NCBI GenBank assembly: GCA_964036155.1
Contig: OZ038422.1
Coordinates: 12,051,201 to 12,115,200 of the forward strand
Direction: 5' to 3'
DNA length: 64,000 nt
From: Diploscapter coronatus
Taxonomy: Eukaryota; Nematoda; Chromadorea; Rhabditida; Rhabditidae
The position numbers and the translations under genes are program-made. The notes beneath the pieces are model-generated. The model saw only the letters and a list, made by a program, of their open reading frames with translations. It was not told where the DNA came from and did not search any database. Shown here piece after piece: positions 23,735 to 35,243 of this stretch (the stretch's first letter is position 1; each line of letters starts with the position of its first letter).

Positions 23735-25628
23735 TCAAGTGTGCAAAAGTTGACCAGGATATGCGGTGCTTAGTCTTCGAAATGGTTGATCGTCGACTTT
23801 CTTATATCTTAAAATAATTTAATTTAAATCATGGTTTAAAATGAATCTGAATTCCAAATTACTTCAATCTAAATAATCACTTATAAAATTGAATTTTACC
23901 TGAAAGGTTGAGGCGGAGGTAATTCGTACCTCCTTATAGTGGGCGCAGGAACTATTTTACTTCCGGAAGTTCCCGAGGACTGAAATTAAATATCTAATTT
24001 AAGCTTAAATAAATTTGATCATATACAAAGTCACTAGGCGGTTGCTTGAATGAAACATCGCTTAACGTAGCGGAATTTCTTACGACCGGTAAATATGATT
24101 GACGATAAGTTTGCCTGAATTTAAATATTTTCTAATAAAGTTAAGAATTAGAATAGTTTAAATCAGAAATTTACGATTTAGCGCGTCTGCGAACTTTATA
24201 AGTCTTCGATTTTTGGTTTAGTCTTGGGAAAGCTCCAACTGAATTCGATCTTTGGACTGAAATTTCAATATTTTCTAAGTTTAAGTCAAAAATTTTAGTT
24301 TATACCTCTTGAATTTCGATAATCACTCAAGTCATTCCTCCTTTTAATTCCAGTGCCAGTATCAGGTGGAGTTAGATGAATTCTAGCCGCCTGAGAACCA
24401 TCTGAAATGATAACTCATACCACTATTTGCTAAAAATGGTATCTAAATTACCATGTTGTAAATGCCTTCGTTTACCATTAACGTCCAATATTATATGAAG
24501 TGGCTGAGGTTTTGGAGCTGCTAATAAGCGATAAAAATTTTCTTTAGTTCACTAAAAATTACGCTTAATTTTCCTCTTCTTTTTCTTTAATTTCTTCTTC
24601 TTAGGCTTTTCCGGTAGAGGATCGGAATGTATATCTCTTCTGGGTGCTGAAAATATCGAGAATTTAAACAAAAATCAATCAAATTTAAGGATTACTATAG
24701 TAATTCCTATCGAAATCATGTAGTCGAGGTTGATATGATCTTGTAGATATCAAGGATGGTCGCCTCCTTCTCCTGGCACTACTTACTTCATAGGGAGATC
24801 TAAGGGTAAATTTTTAAGTCATAAAAATTGATATTCTAATTTTTCACTTACATAACACTCAAAGGTTCCGCCGGCATGGGTTGCTCAGTGATAACACTCT
24901 GCTTCCTACCCGTATAAAGTGACTTTCTATCATCCAATGTCCAGATATCTAAGTTTTAAAATCGTCAATTTAAATCTGAGGTTTAACTTTAACCTGCTCT
25001 AGATTTTCCGGTGTCTAATCTTCGACGATGAGCTAAATTTCATTCGTATCAATCGTAATAAAAATGAGATTACTCGATAGCCTTCTAGAAGGAGTACGGT
25101 AATGAGTAAGTGGTCTCTGAGTAAGATAAGATTCAGCGGTTTGGGGTCGGGTACCTAAATTTTATCTTTTCAGTTTAATACTTTTCAGGTATAAATTAAA
25201 ATACCCGCAACACTTTTTCTTCTCCTATGCACTGTAGCGGCATGCCTAGAAGTTGGCAAAAATGGCTCGGAATTTCGTCGATCATATCCATAAAATGGGG
25301 AATCACCCCTTAGAGATACGGGGGTCCATCTATCTAAATTTAGGGGTTTCATGTATCCTATTATAAAATACCTCCTACCATCACATATCTTATCATCTCC
25401 ACATAGTAGATTATCGAAGGAATGGCCCCAGGAACTTAGCGGAGATACTGTAATTTAAACACAAATAATAATTTTACGTTCAAAATGATTAAAACCCGCT
25501 CGATCATGCCTCGACCTACTAGTGCCCATAATATCATTTAGATCATTCGGTAAAATTTGAAAATATAGATCGTTTCCAAAGTGCTTTGGAGATTTTTCGG
25601 AGTTTTTAAAGGGACTATTAGCTTTTGG
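23735..25628 (-). CDS. basic, proline-rich disordered protein (separate gene or 3' half of the MAM gene)
   Basis: A run of about thirteen small exons reads in phase on the minus strand from an acceptor at 25628 to TGA at 23735-23737. The protein is low in hydrophobic residues and rich in Arg, Lys, Pro and Ser, with a lysine cluster (KPKKKKLKKKKRKIK) that looks like a nuclear localisation or RNA-binding patch, and one short Cys pair (LLCGDDKICD). No domain is recognised. The start is not clear: the first exon found has an acceptor but no good upstream ATG. Either a small first exon was missed, or the unit joins the MAM gene through a GTTCAG donor at its last exon, which would keep phase. Against joining, the MAM frame ends in TAA with AATAAA nearby, the usual layout of a finished gene followed closely by another. 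Confidence 0.6.
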
Positions 25629-25821
25629 CTATAATTGAAAAGTTTTCATTTCGCACCATGGCGATGTGCATGCGAAATTAACATAACGAGGAAAGATTTT
25701 CGCCTAAGTTTCTCGAAAGCAAGAAAAAAGGTGCAGAAAAACGCCGTTACTCATTATATCGAATCAAAGATTGAAGTTAAATGAATTTATTAAATAATAA
25801 TAATCGAAGATTAGATGAAAT

Positions 25822-28800
25822 TTATCCAGGCTGAACTTGATTCTGATATCGATTATACGCATTTTGCACTATGTAGTCTAAATGTTGGTTGGCAAAGGGT
25901 TTCGAGTCTCTACCATAATCTATCGGGGATCTAAAATCGATAAATTATGTCAACTTATTCAGATTTATTATTCTCACGGCATAGTTTGTAATATCTTATT
26001 TGTCAACGCTTCATTTATAGATCTTCCCGATGGTAGAGCAGAAGATATTGTGGAGGATTTCTAAAAATCTAGCCTAAAATTTTAAGTCTCAAGTACTTTA
26101 TACCTGAATCAGACCCTGAATGCCTTCTATGCCCTGTCTTCCAGCGTTAATGGTTTCCAATAGAGCTCTGCCTCTCTTTTCAGCATCTATCAAATTCATC
26201 TTGTCGAAACCGAATCGCTAAAATTGATATAATCCAAATATTTCATCATGATTTTCGATACAAATCGATATTCTTTCATTTTGACATCATTTTTGTACCT
26301 TTGCTAATTCCAATAGATGATTCTGCATAATAGGGTTATTCCCAGCCCCAAAAGAATTTAAAATTCGCTTCAATGGCGATTCAGTAGTTTGAACGATTTG
26401 AACAGGTCGTTGGAAATTAGTCTCAGGGAGTATATTATTTATCTGAAATATATTTACTCGAATTTCTCTCTAATAAAAAATACCCCCATATTCTGATTCC
26501 TGATATAGGATGGAGCAGGCAACGGCAAAGAAGGGAAATATGGTGCCGCATTTAAAATCGATGAACTTTGCGCTCTAGCTCTAGTTTTTGGTTGGATATC
26601 ATAAATCCCAGCCTCAGATACTGTTGAAGGAGATATGGGTGGAGTATACCCATTCGAAGCGATAGAGGTGGCTCTTAATGATAATAGTTGTCAAAGATGA
26701 TATCATTTCGTAACATGCCTTGATGGTAAATAAGTCCTAACAGGGGGTTCATTCAAAGATGCACCAATTCTGACGTCATTTGGGTCTAATTTTTGTAGAG
26801 CAGTAAGCCTGATGTACTCATCTAGCCTCTGAGGCCTTATTGGTGGGACATTCGACCCTAAAATGGTAGCAAAATGGTGTCTAAGGCCAATTTTGATAAT
26901 CTTACCACATTCCAGACTCTTCCCATTCATATCCACAATGTCTGAACTGGTTAGAGCGGTGAATGCACCTTTGGGGTTGGTAGATCGAATCAGAATGGTA
27001 GTCGGTAGTGCGGAATATCTAATGGCAATTTTAAAATGGCACAGAATGGTAATGGTACTTGAGTGGTATCTTAATGTGGTTCCATCCGGGTAATAGCGGA
27101 CCCATTTGAGACCAGGCTATGGTTTCTTCGTTACCAGATCGCAGATAAATGGAGGTTGAAGACATTTCACTAAATTTTACCAAAATGCTTAGAGCTACCA
27201 TTTGGCAAATGGCACCTGGCAAAGATATCGATGATGAATTGAGAGTTCTTTGGTATCAGCACTGGCTCACTAATAAGGAGAGACTCTCCTTCTGATTCCG
27301 ATACCATTTTCCCACTTACCAATCGGTAATTGGTAAATGTCCTAGAATACCAAAAATGATAACACCATGAAGTGGTAAACTAGTTACCATGCACACGCTG
27401 AGCCCTCAAAATGGCATTTGATTGCCACGCACTCGTTGGTAGATAGGTCTGAGATACCATTTTGGGCATTTTGGTTACCATTTGGAGATCTCCTTATCTC
27501 TCGATTTATCGCCGGATGTATTACGGGATCAGGCGAAATGGGATCGGGTTTAAAGCTAAATTACAATAATTAAATCCATCTTGAATATTTTCTCACAAAG
27601 CATCGTCAGCAGTTAAAATTTCATCCGAGTTTTTTGGCAGAGAAAAAGTTACGTCATCCAAAGCGAATATATCGAATCCGTTACGGATATTTTTTAGCGA
27701 TATGATTATCTTAAACTTTTAATTTGACGAAAATAATTTAATTTAAACAATACCCTCCAAACTCCTCTCGGATTAGCGGGTATTAATATGGTTCTTCTTT
27801 CCCATTTTTCGTTTTTAAGTGAAGATGCAATGGTATCCAAAGTCTTCATTGTTTTATCATTAGATTCCATTAAAACCTACAGAAAAAATCAATAGTGAAA
27901 AACGGTAGTTAGTAAATGACGAAATGCTATAGCTAATGACAAACGAGAGGTTGAAATTTGAAAGGAATTGTGGAAAGGCACACTCTGTCATTTGCTAGTT
28001 GCCAAAAACAACCATTTTAATTACCTCTACTTCGGCATTACCATATCTGGAATAAGCGAAATTCATGACTCCATGATTAGGAGTTTCAGCCATGAAGGGC
28101 GATGTTAGAGTTCCAGATGAAGCCCGTCCAAAGCTGCCCTGAGCCACCAAATATGGGCTTCCTAAGATTCAATTTAAATAATAGTTTAAACTGAAATCCT
28201 AAGATTTTAAATTTAATTATATCGTTGAAAAATTCAATAGGTAGATCTAAGAACGATTTGGAAATGTAGGTGCACTGTAGCATCGTTGCATGCGAAATAG
28301 TATAGGTAGAGAACGCAAACGGTTTCCAACTTTTCACTCAACCGGGGCAAATTTAATATTGAAACATCAACGAGGATGTAGCTTAGTCTTTGGTGAAGTA
28401 AAAGAAATTTTACAAATTACTCAGATCCAGGAAAAGTGATAAAACCGAACCTCAAAATGAGCACGTTTTCGAAGTCGAAAACCCTATGTCGATTTTCGTA
28501 GATGAATATGTTGCGCTGATTTTTGGCATACGCCCGTTTTAAGAGGTCTAACGTCGATTTAGCTCGAGTTTTTGGTGACTTTTTCAGGTTGAAAAGTATT
28601 TTCTTTCTATTTAGCGGTCCCCGGACCACCATTTTTGAGCACTGCTTCGCTCTTGCAGAGGAGCAGAGTTTGCGCTCTCTAGATATAGGGTTTGTTACTG
28701 ACAAGATTCTCCTCCTTTACTATTTCGCACGCAGCGATGCAACTATTGCAGCTACTTTTCAGGTTGCCAATCTAGGGTTGAATTAATATTTTATGGCAAA

Positions 28801-29004
28801 TTTAACAATACCATGAATTAACTCATCCGGTTTTCCAGATTCGATTTTCGGCACCAAAATCGATGTAGCTAAGTTCCAAGGCGGGTCTATCGACCAACCA
28901 CATAGCCCACCATCGAAGGTACAGTCGAATCCGTCAGAAATAGAATAAACCAAAGATATATAGGGAATACAGATTAGCGAGATTTGATATAGCCGGAATT
29001 TCAT
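25822..29004 (-). CDS. secreted protein with two MAM-type domains and a disordered tail
   Basis: About a dozen exons on the minus strand; those placed with most certainty are 29004-28812, 28161-28025, 27876-27754 and 27709-27597. A signal peptide (KFRLYQISLICIPYISLVYS) precedes a first MAM domain: FDCTFDGGLCGWSIDP at its start, SSGTLTSPFM in the middle and NGFDIFALDDVTFSLP at its end. A second copy starts at IKCHFEGSACAWTFTNYRL, includes YLRSGNEETIAWSQMG and ends near SSDIVDMNGKSLEC. MAM domains are extracellular adhesion modules. About 220 mostly polar residues follow, ending PSPIDYGRD...QVQPG with TAA at 25822-25824 and AATAAA just beyond. One intron (from 26718) appears to use a GC donor. 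The 650 bp first intron contains an inverted-repeat element. MAM identity rests on the cysteine and W/DD positions seen; partner and role are unknown. Confidence 0.78.
28255..28760. repeat. imperfect inverted repeat inside the first intron of the MAM gene
   Basis: A stretch near 28270-28315 (GCATCGTTGCATGCGAAATA) recurs in reverse complement near 28700-28750 (GCATCGCTGCGTGCGAAATA), about 45 bp at roughly 80 percent identity. A related string, GCGATGTGCATGCGAAATTA, occurs on the plus strand at about 25660. This looks like a small non-autonomous element. The open frames inside it (28417-28704 - and 28523-28786 +) are not supported as genes, because the flanking MAM exons join in phase across it. 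Confidence 0.5.
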
Positions 29005-29959
29005 TTTACCATCGGATATGTATGAATTTGAATAAGACCTGGAAATATATGTATATTTTACAGTTGTCACGTTTATTTTTTAAAAGATAAAAGCATGCTG
29101 TTATAAAAATGCAAAAAAATTTTAAGTTAGGAATTTCAACTAGAAAAATTTATGTAAGTCTGTAGGAATGTAAGGGCTATTATTTACCATCCTTGACTTT
29201 ACCTTTACCTATCCTCATCTTGAAATTATCCGGCTTCGGAAGTCTTTTGAAGACGAGGCAGAGAAACAAGACAGAGGTCGGTTTTCTGCCTCTCTAACTC
29301 ACTGCTATTTCTCTTGACAAAGAAATGTCGAAATACAATGCATAATTGACTTGTCTGCCGCTAGCTTTAGGACTTGAGTCGAGGATTTCCAACTGGTTAT
29401 ACGGTCAGTGGACAAAAAATTTTAATTTAAATAAAAAATGCTGATGACATAATTTAATGGTGTAATAAGATCCAAACAAGGGAAAATTTGAAAAACTGAT
29501 CTAAAATTATTTTTATGATCATTCCATTGAGATTTTCATTTACTACAAGAAATTTTCGTTGAATAGAAGTAGATTTTTGTTGAACAGAAGTGTTCATTCA
29601 TCTTGAAATGGTATTTCGATATTTTAATATTCATTGCTATGTATAATTTTATTTCAATAATTTGCCTTCTTTAATTTTATATTCTGTTCAAGAGTTTAAC
29701 GCATAATAATCGGATTAAAAATAATGCGAAGGGCGTAACCTATAACTGAAGCCAAGGCGATTAAAAAGCGAAGCAGTTATCGATAAGTTCAGTATCTTGA
29801 AGGGGAAGTTGAATAATCCCAAAATTTCCAACGTAATTACCTAGTCTTAAACTTTATCTGAGTTTTAGATATTATACTTCTTTAGATTTCCATTGTATTT
29901 AAATAGCTATGATGATAAGAGTTGTTTTAGAGTGACCTCAAAATTTTATTCACTTTGCA
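29005..29959. promoter_or_regulatory. divergent upstream region of the MAM and vWA-lectin genes
   Basis: About 950 bp of AT-rich sequence between two genes transcribed away from each other. Both promoters should be here. No gene, RNA or repeat is recognised and no factor sites are claimed. Confidence 0.4.
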
Positions 29960-32507
29960 ATGGCATATACCTTTAAGTTGTTTGCTTTACTCAGCATTTT
30001 ATTCGTTGGTAAGAAAATGTCGATTTAAATAAATCGAATTTGAAATTTAGGTCAATTAAAAGCCGATACATCATGTCCGAATCAGCAAACTCCAGCCTAT
30101 TCTTGTGGAACTCAATCCATAGTCGTTCTAGATGGAAGCACGGATATGCAATCGGTCGATAAACTTAAAGAGGTAACTAGCCAATTTAATTGCTTAATTA
30201 AACACTTAATTACTCAGATTATGGTATTCATATTGAACCAAATTACTCCCAAATTCGATTATGCTGATGGTCAAACGATCGCTTATATGGTTTACGGGGG
30301 CCAGGGGTAATTAAATATGAAATAATTAATAATTAAATATTTAATTGTCCTTAATTAGGGGAGGACTTCAAGCTACCGAATTCGCTTCGGACATTGAACA
30401 ATCGTGCAGTTATATTGAAACAGTGATTAGTGGCGTTGGCAATAATCTAACGCCTGTTACTTTGACAACGTAATTAAGTCCACTAATTAGAGTAGTTAAT
30501 TAGACTAATTAAGTGGCCTCAACGAAATGAAGAAGTTCTACAATGATACTTTGAGTTCGGGAAAGCGAATTCCGATATTATTGTTCACTGGAGCTACGTA
30601 ATTAACTTACTTTAATCATTGACAATAAAATGATAATTATTATTTCAGTGATAAGGCAGATATCGCTAGCGCAGCCCAACTTGCTAAGACCAATATTCAA
30701 AATGGTGACCTCTACATTTTCTCCATGAATGGCGGCGATTATAGCGTATCGTTAAATTGCCAAATTTGAATATAATCGGTAAATGTTCAGCCCTTTACTG
30801 ACGCTAAATTGATTTACAACATAAGCCAGGACTTCCAGAATTGGGGTGGTCTTCAGAGGTGCTTCAATAAAGCGGCCTGTAATATAAACACTACTTGTAA
30901 GTATTCTTAAAATGCTAATTTAGGCAATATCGTAATTAATCAAGGTGATGTTGCCGACGCAGTAACCACAGTGGCACCAACTTCAGCCCCACTTAGAGGA
31001 CCCCACTGTACCTGCAATTATTCGACTGTTTGGCTAGATGTAATATACATTTTCGACGCTTCCGCTGCTACCACTGCAAATGGGCTCATGGAGGTGAGCC
31101 GTTACTAATTTTATACCATTTCGTGCCAGCATGTAACTTTTAGCTTCTTGGTAAAGTCCAAACTGACGCACAATGGTTGAACATTGCTAAATCAACCGAT
31201 ATAAGCGCTTCTGAGGTAAGATACCGTTTTGATAATCTTTAGTAGCAAATGTCTCTCCAGTACCATACCCGAGTTGGTATCATCTATTACGATTCTGACG
31301 CTACCGTTTATGCACCATTGGGATCGTTGACTCAGATGGACCTCCTAAGCATACCGAATCTACCATTCCGAAATGACCCAGGAACCAATTTGGAAGCGTA
31401 ATTGACCATTTAATTACCATCCTAATTGCCTTTAATTAGGGCGATTAACTTGGCATTGGATCAATTTAATAGCTCTGCGCATAGAATTGAAGCCAAAACG
31501 GTGATTCATTTGTTGGCTACGACTTACAGGTAATTGACTAGTTAAATGTCTAACCTCGAGTAATTACATAGACCTGGGGAATACCGAGATCCAACGCAGA
31601 TAGCTGAGACATTCAAGGGAGATGGTGGAATTATGATTGTCTACGGTAATTAAATTATAATCGGCCAACTAAAACAATTATTTCAGATTACATCGAAGCA
31701 CATGGTTCTGTGGCTCCGGAATTGAGCACTATAGCTTCTCCTGGATATTTCACAACTTCGACAGATGACACTGACGGTTCCTTCGTTTTAAATGCATTTT
31801 GTGATGGTAACTAACTATTTAATTAGAATAATTATCACTTAATTATTCAATTAAATTTTTAATTACAGCTAATTGCTTCTGTTTTGTTGGATACAATGCG
31901 TACAGTCAAGCTACAACGAGAAATTTACCGAACCAAGGCAATTCGAAATTTTGTTGAAATTTAAATTCGCAGTTTAGGATGCTATTATCCAGTAGAAACT
32001 ACAAATGGATATGCTATTGCTGAAAATCGCTGCAAAAGCTTTAATAATGGATATTTAGCGACGGTAGAAAATGAAGATAAAATGAGATTTTTGTGGAGAA
32101 GTAGTCAAATTTAATAAACAATATAAAGAAATAAATATTTTAGTGTTCAAACAACCCACAAACTTCTGGATCGGGCTTCAATATGACGGAAGTGCGTTTA
32201 AATGGCAGGATAATTATCTGGTGCGTTGAAATTTCGATGAAGATCAACTTTAGTATTAATGACTTCATATAGTTGTTCATTTTAGTTAACTGCCAGCGAC
32301 TATCAACCGTGGGCGCCAAACGGTAAACAGGTCCAATCCGGTCAAATGTCGGGAATATATGCAATTGCTACCGGGGATCAAAATGCGATAAAATGGTCGA
32401 CCCACGAGCCAAGGCAGGGCTTTTGGTTCGCTTGTGAAGTCGCCCCGTGCGATTCAGAACATTATTGTTCAAGACAACAATCTAATAACATCATTTTGAA
32501 ACTTTAA
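29960..32507 (+). CDS. secreted protein with two vWA domains and a C-type lectin domain (clec-like)
   Basis: Seventeen exons give about 603 residues: 29960-30008, 30051-30172, 30218-30306, 30359-30469, 30514-30597, 30649-30745, 30791-30896, 30924-31093, 31144-31215, 31261-31397, 31440-31529, 31572-31645, 31687-31806, 31869-31937, 31978-32100, 32144-32220, 32286-32507. A signal peptide (YTFKLFALLSILFVG) is followed by vWA 1 (SIVVLDGSTDMQS near its metal site), a Thr- and Pro-rich linker, vWA 2 (VIYIFDASAATT), and a C-type lectin domain (GCYYPVETTNGYAIAENRC, NFWIGLQYDG, WFACEV). This order is typical of a nematode clec subgroup thought to act in secretion to the gut or surface. The lectin domain lacks a clear EPN/WND calcium site, so sugar binding is uncertain. 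Most introns in the first half contain TTAATTA. The 40 bp intron at 31938-31977 seems to use a GC donor. Confidence 0.88.
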
Positions 32508-32898
32508 ATATACAATGACGATCAAAGATATACAACCAAACTTGGGTATTGATAGAGTGCTCGGTTCATCTACTTATAGTGATCGAACTCGGGCGGAATT
32601 TTGTACGCATTTTGAACCACATAGACCTGAGTGTATACTGAGTTTCAACCCGATCACGGCATTTCAGCTTGATCCAGTACTATATGTGGATAAACTGAAC
32701 ACTTTAACAATATTCAAGTTTGATTCTACAATTTTGATCGCCACCTTATTTAGTAGTCTAGTCTTAAATTATTTATTTGTACAAATAAAGATTCGATTTT
32801 TAAAATTTTTAAAATCACGTATTACTGAATATCTCCTCTCTTCTCGATCCGCATAGAACCCTGCAATTAGCACATTTAATCGGGTAACTACTGTGTTA
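32508..32898. other. convergent intergenic region with one unsupported open frame
   Basis: About 390 bp between the vWA-lectin stop (+) and the GPCR stop (-). A 113-codon frame (32515-32856 +) starts 8 bases after the lectin stop and includes a hydrophobic stretch (LIATLFSSLVLNYLFV). It has no splice or family support and more likely lies in the 3' UTR. Confidence 0.35.
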
Positions 32899-35243
32899 TT
32901 ACTTTTTCACGAGGTTCCTCAGCTTTCGTATCCTCAGATAGCATAGTGGCTGGAGAATGGAGTGCATGAAAACGATGGAGTAGCAGAGGTATTTTACATG
33001 GAAGGACAAGTGACTTCGGTAGTCGATCATATCACTGAAATATGCTAATTTGTGCATTTTATTTTAAATTCTAGCTTTTCATAGTGATTTCTACCATCTC
33101 GTGCAGATTTATAGTTTCTTATTCTAATTTCTAGCTTCTAATGGTATTTTTTAGCTTTTCGTGTTAATTTATCTTCATACCTGCTCATATTTATCAGCTG
33201 TAGAATTTGTATTAGACCATAAGCCATCAAGAAAAATGAATATATCAGAATGACAGTCCCGATAGTCAAAACGTATTTGAAATGACGCCTCACTTGATAC
33301 GTCCCTTGGATAGAGCCGTTTTTCGGACATACTATAATTGGACGATTTCGTAAAAACATTGGAAGATTAGCGCAGTAACAAACCGGGTTTCTCTTGTTGC
33401 AATCTAAGCAGCTCTTCACTGTATTTGATATCGCTTTTCACGATTCGAGAAGCTACTCTGAATTCAAACGTTATACTAACTTTTAGTTTATGCTAGTTAT
33501 ATTTACCTCCACATAATATAATAGCAGCAGGTCGTTAAGAGTAGGCACATTAGACAAAAACCGAGTAACGAAGCGGTGAAAAGTAAGTGTGGGGAAAAAG
33601 AGGCTTCCTGTACTATGCGAATTTTTAGCTTCTTCAATTTATTCTACTCTTTACCTGATGAATGATACATGAAGTATTTCTCTGGGCCGCCACACATTCT
33701 GTGTCGATCAGTAAGCTTCTGAAAACCAACAATCTCTACAGTATTCTATGGGAAATCGGTAATTCTACACTAATTCATAAAACCAATAATTTTTACAGTA
33801 TCACTAAAAATTAGCATACTTTTGCTGTCCGATAGAGGTTACTGTGTTGCAAATCGTGAAAAACGTGGCTACAAACCAAATCGATAGCAAAATACCCACG
33901 ATTCTTTTCCTTGAATGTAAAAATTAGCATAGACTTAAATAAATTTTTAAGTTACTTAGTTATCAGAGCATGATATCTTAACGGATGGCAAATAAAAGCA
34001 TATTCGTTTAATGTTATCAAGGCCAGATTTAATATCGTCGTTAGATTTGTTAATCTAAAATATTCGAATTAAATTTTAAATATTCGATTTAAAAATTACC
34101 GCAATAAAATCCTACTATATTGATCGATAGCCAATGAAATATTCGACGACAAAAATCCTGTGCTCGTTGAAAGCAATTTTAAAGCGAATAATATGCACGA
34201 AATGCCTGAATTAAGAGAATTAAATAACTATTTAGGTATATAGTAAAAACCGATCTGCACTAGAATGGGCAATAAATTCATATTTAAAGTGATCGCTTAA
34301 GCAAGCAAAAAGCTAACCCTTACCACTAAATAAATTGAATTTAAGTAGCTTACCTTTAACAATATCAATCAGTACGAAATTAAATGTGATTAGGTAGAAC
34401 ACTTGCGAAAATGTGGATTTCCGATTCGATAATAGAATAAATAGCAGGAATATGTTAATTACTAAAGCCGTAATTCCAAACCCGACGAAAATTATGCCGA
34501 AGGCCCTGGCGGTCTGGATTAAATCTGCAATTCTTATTATATTTTCTATTTAAATTTAAAATCATTTGGCTTATATTTTAAATCTAAATATTCGATTTCG
34601 TATATAGTTCGGTCCATATTTTCATGTTGCATTTTCCCAGAACCCCTCCACTTGCAGACCAGAAAACTTATGAATTTTTCATATGTGTTATTAACTTTGA
34701 CTTCCCTGACTTCGTGCTCTATGATAATTATACAAATTGTAACATTCCGAAGAATGAGATTCAGTGTAAAGAATTATTGGAAAAAAGGAAGTCCGACTTG
34801 TTTTTCGTCATGTGGCTTAACTCAATGACCAGGGATTAAAAGTTTGGCTCAAATGCCGGCCTGGACCTAGTCAACCTGGGCCTGACCAGGCCCTAGCCCA
34901 AACTTTCAATCTCTGTTGGTGACGTTAATCATAGCATTTATATTTGATCATTTTTAATTAAATTTAAAATATTCAACCTATTTTAAATTGGTGTTCTTAA
35001 CCTTTTGCTCAGACAAAAATATATTTGCATGTTCCGGAAATAATAGAACGAAAGAATGTTTTCGCATTACTTTTGATGAGTTCTCCCAGTCTTTAACACA
35101 AAACGAATATATTTAGAGAAAAAATAAAGAGCTGAAATACTCTTACCATTTTGGTCTGAAACTTCGTATGTCGCGGGCTTTTTGGCCTGCTGGCGAAATT
35201 TTTGGAATAACTCTAGAGAGAACTCTGGCACGTCGGAAGCCAT
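32899..35243 (-). CDS. class A (rhodopsin-like) G protein-coupled receptor, orphan
   Basis: Ten exons on the minus strand give about 353 residues: 35243-35147, 34524-34354, 34205-34100, 34054-33956, 33909-33820, 33718-33655, 33607-33507, 33457-33384, 33304-33181, 33034-32899. Seven hydrophobic segments are visible, from GIIFVGFGITALVINIFLLF (TM1) to a last one ending MHSILQPLCYLRIRKLRN, the place of the NPxxY motif. The third helix ends NEYAFICHPLRYHAL, where NEY stands for DRY, and CHPLRY recalls melatonin- and opsin-like receptors. Cysteines in the first (GISC) and second (ECVAAQRNTSC) extracellular loops can form the usual disulphide. The N-terminus is short and charged without a signal peptide. 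A CCTTCAG 13 bases before the ATG fits trans-splicing. The first intron is long (about 620 bp). Ligand unknown. Confidence 0.82.

Noticed and set aside
32515..32856. 113-codon plus-strand frame with a hydrophobic run after the lectin gene.
   Set aside because: It starts 8 bases after a stop, has no splice or family support, and lies where a 3' UTR is expected. It remains possible but unsupported.
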